A stretch of 64,000 bases of DNA from JACKEQ01 sp041389565 (GCA_041389565.1 JAWKRP010000028.1:1-64000), one strand, 5' to 3'. Positions 29,122-39,769 are shown, counted from the first letter of the stretch. A program made the numbers and translations. Notes: a model not told the origin generated them from the sequence alone.

Positions 29122-29457
29122 TCAGACGGGCGGATACTGCGCGGTGCAGCCCGTGTACACCCGGTAGCAGACCTCGGGCCACACCTCGAACGACGGCAGG
29201 GCATCACAGGAGGAGGCTTCGATCTCCCGCAGGCACTGGGCGGCGAGGTCGGGGTCGGGTTCGGCGGGCTGAGCGCAGTTGTTGTAGGGCGGGAACCGGA
29301 GCTCCTCGACGCACCCCTCCACGCCGTCGGCGAGGGTCCACCAGTTCGGCTCGCACTCGGCCAGCCGCGCGCACGCCGCGACATCGCGGGTGTACTCGAA
29401 GTCGAGCGGTTCGACGTCGGACTCGGCACACCCCGCCAGCAGAGCCACCAGCACCAC
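29122..29457 (-). CDS. Small Cys-rich lipoprotein
   Basis: I use GTG at 29457 because GGAGGTCCC precedes it with the same spacing as the dioxygenase-like gene, and it gives a compact signal VVLVALLAGC. The mature ~100 residues contain about seven cysteines (AACARLAEC, GCVEEL, NNCAQ, QCLRE, SSCDALP, VCYRVYTGC), suggesting a disulfide-stabilised surface protein. No family is recognised. A longer frame to 29499 exists but lacks a good ribosome site. Confidence 0.65.
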   Translation of the reverse strand: MVLVALLAGCAESDVEPLDFEYTRDVAACARLAECEPNWWTLADGVEGCVEELRFPPYNNCAQPAEPDPDLAAQCLREIEASSCDALPSFEVWPEVCYRVYTGCTAQYPPV

Positions 29458-29555
29458 GGGACCTCCAGAACGGCCAGCATACCTCACTCGGCCCCGCAAA
29501 ATATTGCCCCGCTAATTCACCCGGGTAATAATGGTTCGTCACCCAGGAGGTCGTC

Positions 29556-30476
29556 ATGACCTGGACCGCATTCGTCGGCATGAAGCAGCTCGTCTCCGGC
29601 AGCGAGACCGAGATCGTCACCGCCCTGCACGGGCAGGCTCCTCCCTCGCTGGTGTTCGACGACGACACCGGGAGGATCGTGGATCTCGACCTCCGCGGCT
29701 CGCTGGAGGAGGCCGTCGAACGGGCCCGTCCGGTCGTGCGTCCCGGGCGGCCGAAGCTCGGCGTCGTGTCCAAGGAGGTCTCGCTGCTCCCCCGTCAGTG
29801 GGACTGGCTCGCGGAGCAGCCCCGGTCGGCGAGCGCGACGCTGCGGCGCCTCGTGAACGAGGCCGATCAGGCCGACCCGTCGACGGCGCGGGCGCGAAAC
29901 GCGGCGTATCAGGCCATGTCGACGCTGGCGGGAGATCTACCCGGGTTCGAGGAGGCGTCCCGCGCGCTGTTCTCGGACGATCGCGTCGCCTTCCTTCGCC
30001 ATACGGCCACGTGGCCGTCGGATGTGAGGGACTACGTGCTGCGGCTGGTCGGTCCGTATATTCCACCCGGGTACATCGATCCGGAGCGCGAGCAGGTCGT
30101 GCGCTGGCTCGAGACGCGCCCGGTCGGGCCCATCGTGATGCTCAACCTGCTGCGGTTCCGGGAGATCGCCGACTACTCGGCGACCCCCGAGCTGGCACCC
30201 GTCGAGCCGATCCCCGGAGAAGAGGCCTACCGCCGATATTCCGAGCACGCCGAGCCCTTCGTGATCGAGGCCGGAGGTCGCGTGCGGTGGCAGGCCCGCG
30301 GAGCCGCCGCGATCATCGGCCCCGACGACGAGCGCTGGGACCGGGTGCTCCTGGTCGAGCACCGGAGCGCGGAGGCATTCCTGGCCTTCGCGAGCCACGC
30401 GCCGTACCTGGCCGGGCTCGGCCACCGGACGGCCGCGCTCGAGGACTCCCGGCTGGTACCCCTGCACGATCTCTGA
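29556..30476 (+). CDS. DUF2239-DUF1330 fusion protein
   Basis: A 306-residue protein. Residues ~1-165 match DUF2239: SLVFDDDTGR, RPGRPKLGVVSKEVSLLPRQWDWL and GDLPGFEEASRALF. Residues ~190-305 match DUF1330, a dimeric ferredoxin-like fold: GPIVMLNLLRF, YRRYSEHAEPFVIEAGG and LVEHRSAEAFLAF. The two domains normally occur as separate proteins. No function is established for either. The gene follows AGGAGG and stands alone. Confidence 0.82.
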   Translation: MTWTAFVGMKQLVSGSETEIVTALHGQAPPSLVFDDDTGRIVDLDLRGSLEEAVERARPVVRPGRPKLGVVSKEVSLLPRQWDWLAEQPRSASATLRRLVNEADQADPSTARARNAAYQAMSTLAGDLPGFEEASRALFSDDRVAFLRHTATWPSDVRDYVLRLVGPYIPPGYIDPEREQVVRWLETRPVGPIVMLNLLRFREIADYSATPELAPVEPIPGEEAYRRYSEHAEPFVIEAGGRVRWQARGAAAIIGPDDERWDRVLLVEHRSAEAFLAFASHAPYLAGLGHRTAALEDSRLVPLHDL

Positions 30477-30486
30477 GTGCGGTCGA

Positions 30487-30873
30487 TCAGCGCGTGCGCG
30501 GCCGGTCTTCCGACTGGTACATCGACAGCGTGTGGCCATCGGGGTCGGCGAACTCCGCCGACCATCCGCCGGGTGCCTCGCTGACCGGGGTCACGATGGT
30601 CACGCCGCTGCGCGCGAGCGCGGCGACGGCGTCGTCGATCCCCCCGTCCGGAAGGTCGAACACGATGATGGGCGACGTGCCCGGACGGGTCTCCATCGCG
30701 AAGAACAGCAGCTCGATGCCGTTCGACGTGGTCGCCATCAGCCAGTCGTTCCCGTGCCCGTCGTCGCCCATCGCCTGGATGTCGAGGCCCAGCACGTCCC
30801 CGTAGAACGCCTGGGTTCGTTGGATGTCGCTGACGTAGTAGCAGACGCTGCCGAGCTTGCTCTTCCCGAACAT
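30487..30873 (-). CDS. VOC-family (glyoxalase-like) protein
   Basis: A 128-residue single VOC domain: KLGSVCYYVSDIQRTQAFYGDVLGLDI at the start and GGWSAEFADPDGHTLSMYQSE at the end. Members bind a metal and act as lyases, dioxygenases or binding proteins. It begins two bases after the sigma-like gene and is probably co-translated with it, which suggests regulatory or resistance pairing rather than housekeeping glyoxalase activity. Confidence 0.88.
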   Translation of the reverse strand: MFGKSKLGSVCYYVSDIQRTQAFYGDVLGLDIQAMGDDGHGNDWLMATTSNGIELLFFAMETRPGTSPIIVFDLPDGGIDDAVAALARSGVTIVTPVSEAPGGWSAEFADPDGHTLSMYQSEDRPRTR

Positions 30874-30875
30874 GA

Positions 30876-31502
30876 TCACTCCTCCCGCTTGGGGTACCCC
30901 CCGGGTTGCCGGGCGCCCGCATTCTGTGAGCGCAGCACGATCAGATTTCCATCGGGGTCGTGGGTCGCGAGCGCGACTCCCCCGGGATCGACCCGTCGCA
31001 GCAGGGCTCTCCGCGCGGCCCCGTACGCGAGATCGCCCCCGAGCCCCGACATCTCGACCCCTCCGCGCCCGCCGAGCCCACGCCAGCGCTTGCGGATCTG
31101 CGTGATGCGCTGACGCAGCGCCGCATCCGACACATTCAGCAGCCACTGGATCTCCGCCTTCGTATGGCCCGTGAGCGCGAGCTGCGCGGTGGTCTTCAGG
31201 GTGGGAGGGAGGGTGTCCACGAACCCACGCGCGTCGAGGCTCGGCTCGGCCTCGGATGGACGAGGAGCGTGCTCCGCATCGCGGTTCCGTCGGCGGACCG
31301 CCGTGCGGGCCTCGAAGGCGGCGCGGTTTCGGAGCGCACCCTTCACCCACGCGAGGTCGGCTTCGTTCGAGGGGTCGCGGCCCGCTTCCATCGCCGCGAT
31401 CAGCACCGTCTGGAGCAGATCCTCCGCTTCGTCCGGGACGCGTGCGTGGCGTCGCGCGCATCGCAGCAGCTCGGCGAGCACGTCGGGGCCGGGTGGACGC
31501 AT
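30876..31502 (-). CDS. ECF-like RNA polymerase sigma factor
   Basis: A 208-residue protein with region 2 features (ELLRCARRHARVPDEAEDLLQTVLIAAME) and region 4 (LPPTLKTTAQLALTGHTKAEIQWLLNVSDAALRQRITQIRKRW). The C-terminal ~55 residues extend past sigma4 with a VALATHDPDGNLIVLRSQN segment of unknown use. No anti-sigma gene follows; instead a VOC gene follows within two bases. This resembles ECF groups with C-terminal extensions that sense signals themselves. Confidence 0.8.
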   Translation of the reverse strand: MRPPGPDVLAELLRCARRHARVPDEAEDLLQTVLIAAMEAGRDPSNEADLAWVKGALRNRAAFEARTAVRRRNRDAEHAPRPSEAEPSLDARGFVDTLPPTLKTTAQLALTGHTKAEIQWLLNVSDAALRQRITQIRKRWRGLGGRGGVEMSGLGGDLAYGAARRALLRRVDPGGVALATHDPDGNLIVLRSQNAGARQPGGYPKREE

Positions 31503-31515
31503 CGCATCGACCCCG

Positions 31516-32091
31516 TCAGGCCTGGACCGGGCGGCGTCGTGACAGGCACGCCCAGGCCGCCACATCGTGGAATCCGATCGCCTGGAGCGACACGATCTCG
31601 AGGTGGGGCTCGACGGCCTCGGCGATCTGCCGGGCGGACCGGCGCGGAGGTCCGAAGTCCCGCGGAGGCCCCTCCGTGGACCCGATGAGCGAGAGCCACA
31701 GCCCCTCCGGCCCGAGCAGGTCGGCGACCCGCTGCGCGAAGAGCGCGCGCTCGGAGGCGTGGTCGAACACATGGAAGACGCCGCGGTCGAACACGAAGTC
31801 GAAGGGACCGCCCGTGACGGGCTGCCGGAGGAAGTCGCACACCTCGAAGCGCGCGCCATCGCCCTTCGCTCGGGCCATCTCGATGGCCGTGGGCGCGATG
31901 TCGATGGCGGTCACGGCGAACCCCGCGTCCGCCAGCCACAGCGCGTTCGTTCCCGTCCCGCAGCCGATCTCGAGCGCCCGGCACGGCTGCACCGATCCCT
32001 CGCGCACCGCGGCCTCGAGGTGGGGGTCGACCACCCCGGTGTCCCAGGGCAGCGTGCCTGCTCGATAGTCGTGTTCCCAGCCTGCAGACAT
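31516..32091 (-). CDS. Class I SAM-dependent methyltransferase
   Basis: A 191-residue methyltransferase with motif I ALEIGCGTGTNALWLADAG, ITAIDIAPTAIEMA-like motif II and FDFVFDRGVFHVF. The N-terminal WEHDYRAGTLPWDTG is common in small thiopurine/tellurite-type methyltransferases. The substrate is unknown. Its stop is 13 bases from the sigma-like gene start on the same strand, so a three-gene unit is possible. Confidence 0.9.
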   Translation of the reverse strand: MSAGWEHDYRAGTLPWDTGVVDPHLEAAVREGSVQPCRALEIGCGTGTNALWLADAGFAVTAIDIAPTAIEMARAKGDGARFEVCDFLRQPVTGGPFDFVFDRGVFHVFDHASERALFAQRVADLLGPEGLWLSLIGSTEGPPRDFGPPRRSARQIAEAVEPHLEIVSLQAIGFHDVAAWACLSRRRPVQA

Positions 32092-32144
32092 GCGTTCTCC
32101 GGATCCGAGTGGGTCCCTTGTAATCCCGTGACCGGGCGCCTTCT

Positions 32145-32588
32145 TCAATCGAACCAGGCCGCATCCGTCGTGCGTACCCAGGCCTCGAGCCCGGGATGAT
32201 CCACGAGCGCCTGGTCGATGGACCGCGGTGTGCAGCCCATCATCGGCTCGAAGCGCCCACACTCGAGCGTTCCGTCGTCGATGAGGATCTCGTCGCCCAG
32301 GACGTGGAAGCGCTCGATGTCGGGAGGCGGCGCGGCGGACGTGGGTTCCACCAGCGCGATGCCGTACAGCGTCGCGCAGCACGAGCCGGTCTGGTGGCGC
32401 TCCGACCACACCCGCTTCGCATTCGGCACCTCCGTGAGGAGGCCCGACTCGAGCGTCGACAGCATGTACTGGTCGTACAGCCAGAGGTGGGGACGCGCGA
32501 TGAGAGCGATGGTGGCGAGCCCCAGAAGCACACCGAGCAGCGAGGTGGCCCCGAGGACCTTTGCGAGCGTGCGTGAGCGAGAAGCCAT
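32145..32588 (-). CDS. Single-pass membrane or exported protein of unknown function
   Basis: A 147-residue protein with one N-terminal hydrophobic segment (LLGVLLGLATIALIA, residues ~17-31) and an outside domain of about 110 residues with CC, CGRFEPMMGC and a conserved-looking WSERHQTGSCCATLYGIALV. I do not recognise it. Confidence 0.6.
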   Translation of the reverse strand: MASRSRTLAKVLGATSLLGVLLGLATIALIARPHLWLYDQYMLSTLESGLLTEVPNAKRVWSERHQTGSCCATLYGIALVEPTSAAPPPDIERFHVLGDEILIDDGTLECGRFEPMMGCTPRSIDQALVDHPGLEAWVRTTDAAWFD

Positions 32589-32774
32589 GCAGTCCCTCTA
32601 CCTGACCTCCACGCGGCGCGACCTCCGGTTCGTCACGTGCCAGCCCACTCCGTGCTGGGCAATCCGCCGCGGAATTTTCGAGAGTTCAGGTAGATGCGAA
32701 TCTCTCGAATGTGGAAACAGCCCTGACATCCGATATGTCCTACTCCTCCCTTACAGTGGTGATGTGGAGGCACG

Positions 32775-33956
<1,182 letters not shown>

Positions 33957-34035
33957 CGACCGCGGGGGCGGCGTACGATCGCCGTACGATGCCGGCGGAG
34001 CAGGCCAGGCGTACCGGACGCGTGGAGGTCTCCCC

Positions 34036-35412
34036 ATGTCGTTCGTCCTCGCCCTCAGCGCCCTCGTCACCGTCACGGAAGCGTCGGAGGTCCGGCGCGT
34101 GCGGATCGACGACACCCAGGAGGAGGGTGTCCTGCGCACCATCGTGCAGACGGAGTCGTCGGACGTGGGCGATCCGGGCTCACTGGTGGTGTCCGTCACG
34201 GGTCTCGACTCCGGGGAGGTGCTCACGTTCCGGGGACGTGCGAAGTCCACCGAGTCCCGCTCCACGGCCGAGATCACCGGGTCCTTCGGCGGTGCGGGCA
34301 CGCTCGTGCTGACGTGGAGCGAAGACCCCACGCTCGTCGAGACGGTCGCGTTCGACGGATCGGGGTGCGAGGACGGGTGTGACTGGCAGGACGCTGTGCT
34401 GCTCGACGGCTCGAAGGTGCGGGTCCGGCCGACTCTGACGGTCGATGCCGACGGGACGGCCGTGCTGTCGGCGGACATCCGCTGGGTGCCGGGAGATGCG
34501 TCCACGGGGACCTGGGCGGTCACCGAGGCCTCGGGCGAAGGCGAGGACGTGGACGGAGACGGCGAGCCCGATGCGGTCGCGGGATTCGTGTCCGTGCCCG
34601 TGTACCGCACGCGCTGGACGACCCCGAAGTGGTCGCTCGCGGATGCCGCGGTCCGCGTGGACGCGGTGCTCACGGCTCCGGACGGGTCCACCGATGCGCT
34701 GGCCGACCTCGCAGTGCTCCAGCTCGAGGGAAGCGGGCTGTCCGAGGGCACGGTGCAGCAACGCAAGAAGCGGCCCGGGTACAAGGCCAGCTTCATCACG
34801 GTGTCGCACGCAGACGCGCCGGTGGCCTCGGTCGATGCCACCGTCCGAGACGGCGAGGGCAACGAGGTCCTCGCGGAGATCGAGGCGTTGGCCCCCGTGG
34901 AGACCGTCACCGTGCTGTCTGCACCGCTCGTGCTCGCCGGCGACGACGCTTTCGCGACCCTCACGGTGCGCGATGCCGACGGGAACACGCTGATCCGCGA
35001 GTCGTTCGCGCTCGGGTCCGACATTGCGGGTCCGTTCGCGACCGACCCGCGCCTCGCGCTCTCCCAGGCCGCTGTCGACGTGAGCCCCGATGGCGAGAGG
35101 ATCCTGCGGGTGGCCCTCGTCGGGGAGCTCGCGGGGACCGTCGGGTCGGCGGAGGTGGTGGTCAGCACCCCCGACCAGGAGTCCGTGGCCGAGGCCTCGC
35201 TCGACTACCGGCTCCAGCGCTGGACGGCGACGTTCGATCCCGGTGTCGCCGTCGACGTGGTGGAGGTCGACGCGCGGGTGCGTGGCGAAGACGGGTCCGT
35301 CATCGACACGTGGACCTACGGCACGTCCACCGACAGCACCGGCATCGCGATGCGCACGTCGAGCATCGGTGGCGTGAACAACAACGGCATGGACCCGAAG
35401 CTCAGGGCGTGA
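34036..35412 (+). CDS. Exported beta-rich protein of unknown function
   Basis: A 458-residue protein with signal-like MSFVLALSALVTVTEASE. The rest is Thr/Val/Asp-rich with regularly spaced beta segments (VTGLDSGEVLTFRG, ATLTVRDADGNTLIR, GTVGSAEVVVSTPD), suggesting several Ig-like domains. One disulfide pair is likely (CEDGCDW). A RKKRPGYK basic patch lies near residue 245. Its last 11 bases overlap the convergent acetyltransferase gene. Confidence 0.65.
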   Translation: MSFVLALSALVTVTEASEVRRVRIDDTQEEGVLRTIVQTESSDVGDPGSLVVSVTGLDSGEVLTFRGRAKSTESRSTAEITGSFGGAGTLVLTWSEDPTLVETVAFDGSGCEDGCDWQDAVLLDGSKVRVRPTLTVDADGTAVLSADIRWVPGDASTGTWAVTEASGEGEDVDGDGEPDAVAGFVSVPVYRTRWTTPKWSLADAAVRVDAVLTAPDGSTDALADLAVLQLEGSGLSEGTVQQRKKRPGYKASFITVSHADAPVASVDATVRDGEGNEVLAEIEALAPVETVTVLSAPLVLAGDDAFATLTVRDADGNTLIRESFALGSDIAGPFATDPRLALSQAAVDVSPDGERILRVALVGELAGTVGSAEVVVSTPDQESVAEASLDYRLQRWTATFDPGVAVDVVEVDARVRGEDGSVIDTWTYGTSTDSTGIAMRTSSIGGVNNNGMDPKLRA

Positions 35413-35956
35413 GCCGCCGCGCGAACAGGTAGTCGTGGTCGTGCTGGTCGCCGACCGCGAAGGTCACGTCGGCGACCCGCTCGAAGCCGTGCCGGGCGTA
35501 GAACCGCTGCGCGTCGACGTTCTCCGAGAACACCGACAGCTGGATCTCGTCGGCCCCGAACGCCTGCGCCACTTCGAGAGCGCCATCCAGGAGCCGGCTG
35601 CCCACGCCCTGCCCGGTGCACGCGGGGTCGGTGTACAGCTGCTTCAGCTCCACCACACGCTGACCGCGAGCATGCTCCGGCCAGCCGCACCGGAGCGCGA
35701 CCTTGCAGTACCCGACCAGGGCATCGCCGCGCTCGGCGAGGAGCACCCGCATCTCGGGGTCTGCGATCTCGGCCGCCACACGGGACTCGCTGTGGGCGGC
35801 CGACAGGAAGGCGTCGACATCGGCGGGCGTGTACAGGTCGCCGAACTTCGCCACGAAGCTGCGCGCGCCGAGGTCTGCGAGCGCAGCGGCATCCGAGGGG
35901 TTCGCGAGTCGCGGTGCCTTCGGGGTGCCGCGCCGGTCCGTGGGTCGGAGGTCCAT
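35402..35956 (-). CDS. GNAT-family N-acetyltransferase
   Basis: A 184-residue GNAT protein. VELKQLYTDPACTGQGVGSRLLDGAL is motif A with the Q/RxxGxG/A acetyl-CoA loop. AQRFYARHGFERVAD is motif B. It resembles the PhnO/RimI-like general group; the substrate is unknown. It converges with an 11-base 3' overlap on the exported protein gene. Confidence 0.9.
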   Translation of the reverse strand: MDLRPTDRRGTPKAPRLANPSDAAALADLGARSFVAKFGDLYTPADVDAFLSAAHSESRVAAEIADPEMRVLLAERGDALVGYCKVALRCGWPEHARGQRVVELKQLYTDPACTGQGVGSRLLDGALEVAQAFGADEIQLSVFSENVDAQRFYARHGFERVADVTFAVGDQHDHDYLFARRLTP

Positions 35957-35972
35957 CCGACCCCCTATCCCG

Positions 35973-38807
35973 CTACGGGCAGGGCACGACGGTCCACGAG
36001 CCCGACGAGAACGGCGTGCCTGTCGGGGGAACGATGGTTCCGCCCGTCAGCGTGCCGCCGAACGGACGCGTTCCGCTGTACACCGAGCCGTACCCGGCGA
36101 ATGCGCCGCCCGACACGTAGAAGTAGCGGAACGACAGGGTCTGTCCGCTCCCGGACGTGGTGGTGCGCGTGTACTCGCCCTCTCCGGCGTTCGAGGTCGT
36201 GAACCAGCGTGCGAGGTCGAAGGGCGGGATGCCCACGCCCACGTTCCCGGCGGTGCCGTTCTCGTCGAACGTGAAGTCGGCCTGGATGGGCAGGCCGCCG
36301 TTCACCTGGAGGGTGCCCCCCGCCGTGTAGGTGTACTGGGCGACGAAGCAGATCGACACGTCGCACGCGTCGTTCTCGACGCCGGGCGTCCCGAACTGGC
36401 CGGTCCCGTAGGTGTCGGCGCCATCACACCAGCGGTAGGGAACGTCGTTGTCGGTGGCCGTGGCGTACAGCGGGTCGACCGAGAAGCTCGCGCCCACCGG
36501 GCGGCTCGTGCCGGTCGTGGAGTCCGACGTGAACGTGACGGAGTCGAGCGTGGCGAGGGAGGTGGCGCGACGCACGGAGAGGGTCGCGACGTCGTCGTAC
36601 AGCACGAACCCCGAAGGGAGCGCGCTGGCCCCGGTGATGCCGCCGTTCGACGCGCTCGCGGTGCTCCCCGCGAGCACCACGATGCCGCCGTCGTCCACCA
36701 CCACGTTGCTCTGGAGGGTCGCCGTGTTCGAGAGCCCGGTGGTGAGGGCCTCCAGCACGGAGTAGCGCAGATCGACGCGGTGCCCGCTGTTGTTCTGCAG
36801 CTCGATCCAGCGCTCGCTGCTCGCACCGGAGACGGGTGACGAGAACACCTCGGTGATGGCGAGGTCGGTGGTGCACCCGGTCTTCGGGGCGGTGCCGCAG
36901 ACCGCGAGCAGGTCGTCGCAGTTCTCGTCGACCGTGTTGCCTTCGATCTCCGTGGCATCCGGGTTGATCGCAGCGTTCGAGTCGTTGCAGTCGCACGGGC
37001 TCGTGACGAGGCCTCCGCACGCGGTCCAGCCGTCGCCGTCGGTGTCGGTCTGCACCCGGTACACGTACACGACGCCCTTGGCGGAGCCGTTCGGGGCGCC
37101 GCTCATCACGTCCGTGGTGTTCAGGTCGACGGCGAACCCCTCGTTCTGGCCGTTCGGGTTGCCCGTCTGCATCACGGAGCCCTGGTTCCACGTGCTGCCC
37201 GACCGGTAGAACGTGTACGTGGCACCGCGCGTGTTCGGCCCGTGCTCCCGGGCGCCGACGGCGACCTGGTTGAGCCGGATGCCGACGCTGCTCCCGAACC
37301 GGCTGCTCGCTGGAGACACGGACCCGGATGGTGTGAGCTGTGCCTCTTGGGCCCACGAGCTTCCAGACCCCACGAACACGTAGGCGTTCCCCGTGGAGGT
37401 CCCCGTGGCGGGCGCGCCGCTCACGATGGTGTCGCCGAGCATCGCCACGCTCGTCCCGAGGGCCTGGTTCGCGGACGCACCGCTCGCCGAGAGGAAGGTC
37501 TGGAAGGACCACGTTCCGGCGGACTCTGTGTAGACGGCAAGCCTGCCGGCGTCCGCAGCGGCCACGTCAGAACCGGGGATGCCGACGACGAGCGTGGCCC
37601 CGTCGATGGCCACCGAGGTGCCGAACACGTCGTTGGTCGCCAACGAGAGCCCCGACACATCGAGTGTGGCGCCCGACGACCAGGTGGTGCCCGTACGCGC
37701 GAATGTCGCCGCACGACCCTGGGTGGAGCTGGACGAGGGGGCCCCGACCACGAGCCGGTTGCCGCTGATGGCCACGCTGGTGCCGAAGTTCCCGTCGACG
37801 CCGGTCGGACGGGTGAGCGCAGCCTGCTGGGTCCAGGACGACCCCGACCCCGTGTACACGAACACGTTCGGAGTGCCGGAACCATTCGTCGGCGCACCGA
37901 CCACGATGGTCGTGCCGTTGATGTCGACGGAGGTGCCGACGCGGTGGTTCGCGGTGCCCGCACCCGTCAGGTCGGCCTGCTTCGACCACATGCCAGCCGC
38001 GCTCCGCGTGAACACGTGGGCCGCACCACGATTGGAGTTGTAGCCGGGATCGCCGACGACCGCCGTGGTGCCCGCCATCGCGATGGAGTAGCCGAAGGCC
38101 TCGCTGCTCGGGTTCCCGTTGAACGGTCGGTCGATGACCTGGACGTTCGCGTACACCCGCGGATCGATCGTGATCGGGTAGGCGGCATCCGTGTCGTCGA
38201 CGACGAGGGACAGCACGCAGGCATCGGTGCAGTCGAGCTCCATCCAGCTCTCGAGCGCCAGGCCGTCGGCGTCGCTCGCGAACAGGTTGTCGAGCTCGAC
38301 CTCGACGAGCCCGTCGGAACCCACCAGGTGGAGCACCTGCGCATCGTGCCGGAGCACGGGCAGCAGGTCGGTGTCGAGCCCGATCTCCACGCGCACCGGC
38401 CCGTCGCCCGCGGGGCGCGAAGCGAGGTCGAAGCCCTGCTCGAGCCCGTCTTCGCGGTTCTCGTACCAGCTCCGGATCCCACCGGCCTCGTACACCACGC
38501 GCCCGTCGGCCTCGACCGGCACGGCGGCCGGGATCTCCACGAGCTCGCCAGCGCGGCCCCAGGCGCGATGATCGAAGCCCAGGAACCACGACTGCGACAG
38601 CTCGAACACCCGGGGGCCCCGCTCGGGGAACGCGAGGTGCGTGACCTTGTCGGCGCCCGCCATCGCGAGCTGACCGGGCACCGTGGGGAAGTCGGGCCCG
38701 TCGGATGCGGGGTGTTCCGGCATCGGTGGACCGGAATCCACCGGAACCACGGGGTCTCCACCAGGCGTGCATGCGGCGACGAACACCAGGGCAAGGACGG
38801 AACGCAT
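35973..38807 (-). CDS. Large FG-GAP/MopE/lamin-tail surface lipoprotein
   Basis: A 944-residue protein with lipoprotein signal MRSVLALVFVAAC. An N-terminal domain (~50-225) of unknown fold ends in DDTDAAYPITIDPRVYA. Six or so FG-GAP-like blades follow (FGYSIAMAGTTAVVGDPG, VGTSVDINGTTIVVGAP and similar), forming an integrin-like propeller (~235-575). A MopE-type DGDGWTACGG...CDCNDSNAAINPDA and CDDLLAVC region comes next. A lamin-tail domain (LAITEVFSSP...WIELQNNSG, ~645-770) and a C-terminal beta domain finish the protein. Adhesion or matrix binding is likely. A hairpin repeat lies upstream. Confidence 0.85.
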   Translation of the reverse strand: MRSVLALVFVAACTPGGDPVVPVDSGPPMPEHPASDGPDFPTVPGQLAMAGADKVTHLAFPERGPRVFELSQSWFLGFDHRAWGRAGELVEIPAAVPVEADGRVVYEAGGIRSWYENREDGLEQGFDLASRPAGDGPVRVEIGLDTDLLPVLRHDAQVLHLVGSDGLVEVELDNLFASDADGLALESWMELDCTDACVLSLVVDDTDAAYPITIDPRVYANVQVIDRPFNGNPSSEAFGYSIAMAGTTAVVGDPGYNSNRGAAHVFTRSAAGMWSKQADLTGAGTANHRVGTSVDINGTTIVVGAPTNGSGTPNVFVYTGSGSSWTQQAALTRPTGVDGNFGTSVAISGNRLVVGAPSSSSTQGRAATFARTGTTWSSGATLDVSGLSLATNDVFGTSVAIDGATLVVGIPGSDVAAADAGRLAVYTESAGTWSFQTFLSASGASANQALGTSVAMLGDTIVSGAPATGTSTGNAYVFVGSGSSWAQEAQLTPSGSVSPASSRFGSSVGIRLNQVAVGAREHGPNTRGATYTFYRSGSTWNQGSVMQTGNPNGQNEGFAVDLNTTDVMSGAPNGSAKGVVYVYRVQTDTDGDGWTACGGLVTSPCDCNDSNAAINPDATEIEGNTVDENCDDLLAVCGTAPKTGCTTDLAITEVFSSPVSGASSERWIELQNNSGHRVDLRYSVLEALTTGLSNTATLQSNVVVDDGGIVVLAGSTASASNGGITGASALPSGFVLYDDVATLSVRRATSLATLDSVTFTSDSTTGTSRPVGASFSVDPLYATATDNDVPYRWCDGADTYGTGQFGTPGVENDACDVSICFVAQYTYTAGGTLQVNGGLPIQADFTFDENGTAGNVGVGIPPFDLARWFTTSNAGEGEYTRTTTSGSGQTLSFRYFYVSGGAFAGYGSVYSGTRPFGGTLTGGTIVPPTGTPFSSGSWTVVPCP

Positions 38808-38830
38808 CTCGGGAGCTCCTCGTCGGGGCG

Positions 38831-38862
38831 TCAGCGAAGCAGCCGCTGGAGGCTCCCGGTCC
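38831..38862. repeat. Second copy of hairpin-containing intergenic element
   Basis: TCAGCGAAGCAGCCGCTG (38831-38848) followed by GAGGCTCCCGGTC closely matches the hairpin element at 7510-7540 (TCAGCG...CGCTGAAGGCTCCCGGTC). Here it lies upstream of the large lipoprotein gene rather than between convergent stops. Confidence 0.5.
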
Positions 38863-38992
38863 CAGGATTCTGCGTGTCTCGATGGGGGGCTCGCACTCTC
38901 AGGGTGACGTCAGACGACCCGTTCGGGTCCGCGAGCCGAAGCGCTTCAGGCCCACGTCGTGCCGGTGTACGCTGGCACTTCGAGGAGCCGAC

Positions 38993-39769
38993 ATGTGCGA
39001 CGTGAGCGACGGCTTCCGCCTGTGTTCCTGCGACACCGGCGAGCCCGCAGACTGGGTGCTCTACCGCGGACGCCGCCCGTACGACTTCGAGCTCATGCGC
39101 GGCTTCACGGCCGTGCCCACCGAAGACGACGAGCTGCAGGCCCTGTTCGTGCTGGACGGGCTCCAGGACGGCCAGCGGTTCGACTTCGACTACACCCCCG
39201 AGCACGGGGACGTCGTCACCTTCCGCAAGCTCGGCCCGGCCGGCATGTCGTTCGAGTACCACGAAGGGCGCTGGCAATCTTTCCACCAGGAAGACGCGTT
39301 CGAGCTGTCGCCGCTCCGCCAGGGCCGCCTGGAGCTCGACGCCGAGGCCGGACTGCGCGGAGAGCCCGTGTGGGAGGCGCTGATCGCGAGCCCCGACGAT
39401 CCCGCCCTCCGCTCCGTCACGGTCGACTGGCTGCTCGAGACGGGCCGTGCGGTGCTCGCACGGTGGTTCCAGCTCGAGGAGGCCGTGGCGGCCGGTGCCG
39501 ACGTCGATCCGGTCGAGCTTCGAGCTGTCGCACGCAAGGTCGGCCTCGACCTCCGCGCCCGGTTCGCGCGGGCCCCGCTCGCCTGCGACAAGAGCCGATG
39601 TCCGGGCGACTGGAGCGCGCTCGTCCGCACCCCGAACCCCGTCTCGCGCCGGTGCATCCGGTGCAGACGCGTGGTCGAGCTCGTCGATCGGCCCGCCCGC
39701 GCGTACTCCACGGTGCTCGAGGTCGCGGCGCCCAGCGTTCGTTCCGACGATGTCGGGGGCCCTCCGTAG
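38993..39769 (+). CDS. Protein with TIGR02996-like segment and zinc-ribbon-like end
   Basis: A 258-residue cytoplasmic protein. A segment WEALIASPDDPALRSVTVDWLLETG (near residues 123-148) resembles the repeat-companion domain TIGR02996. The C-terminal part has CDKSRCPGDW...RRCIRCRRVVELV, four cysteines that could bind zinc. The N-terminal CDVSDGFRLCSCD adds three more cysteines. Function is unknown. It stands alone, convergent with the AraC-type gene, whose stop abuts its own. Confidence 0.65.
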   Translation: MCDVSDGFRLCSCDTGEPADWVLYRGRRPYDFELMRGFTAVPTEDDELQALFVLDGLQDGQRFDFDYTPEHGDVVTFRKLGPAGMSFEYHEGRWQSFHQEDAFELSPLRQGRLELDAEAGLRGEPVWEALIASPDDPALRSVTVDWLLETGRAVLARWFQLEEAVAAGADVDPVELRAVARKVGLDLRARFARAPLACDKSRCPGDWSALVRTPNPVSRRCIRCRRVVELVDRPARAYSTVLEVAAPSVRSDDVGGPP

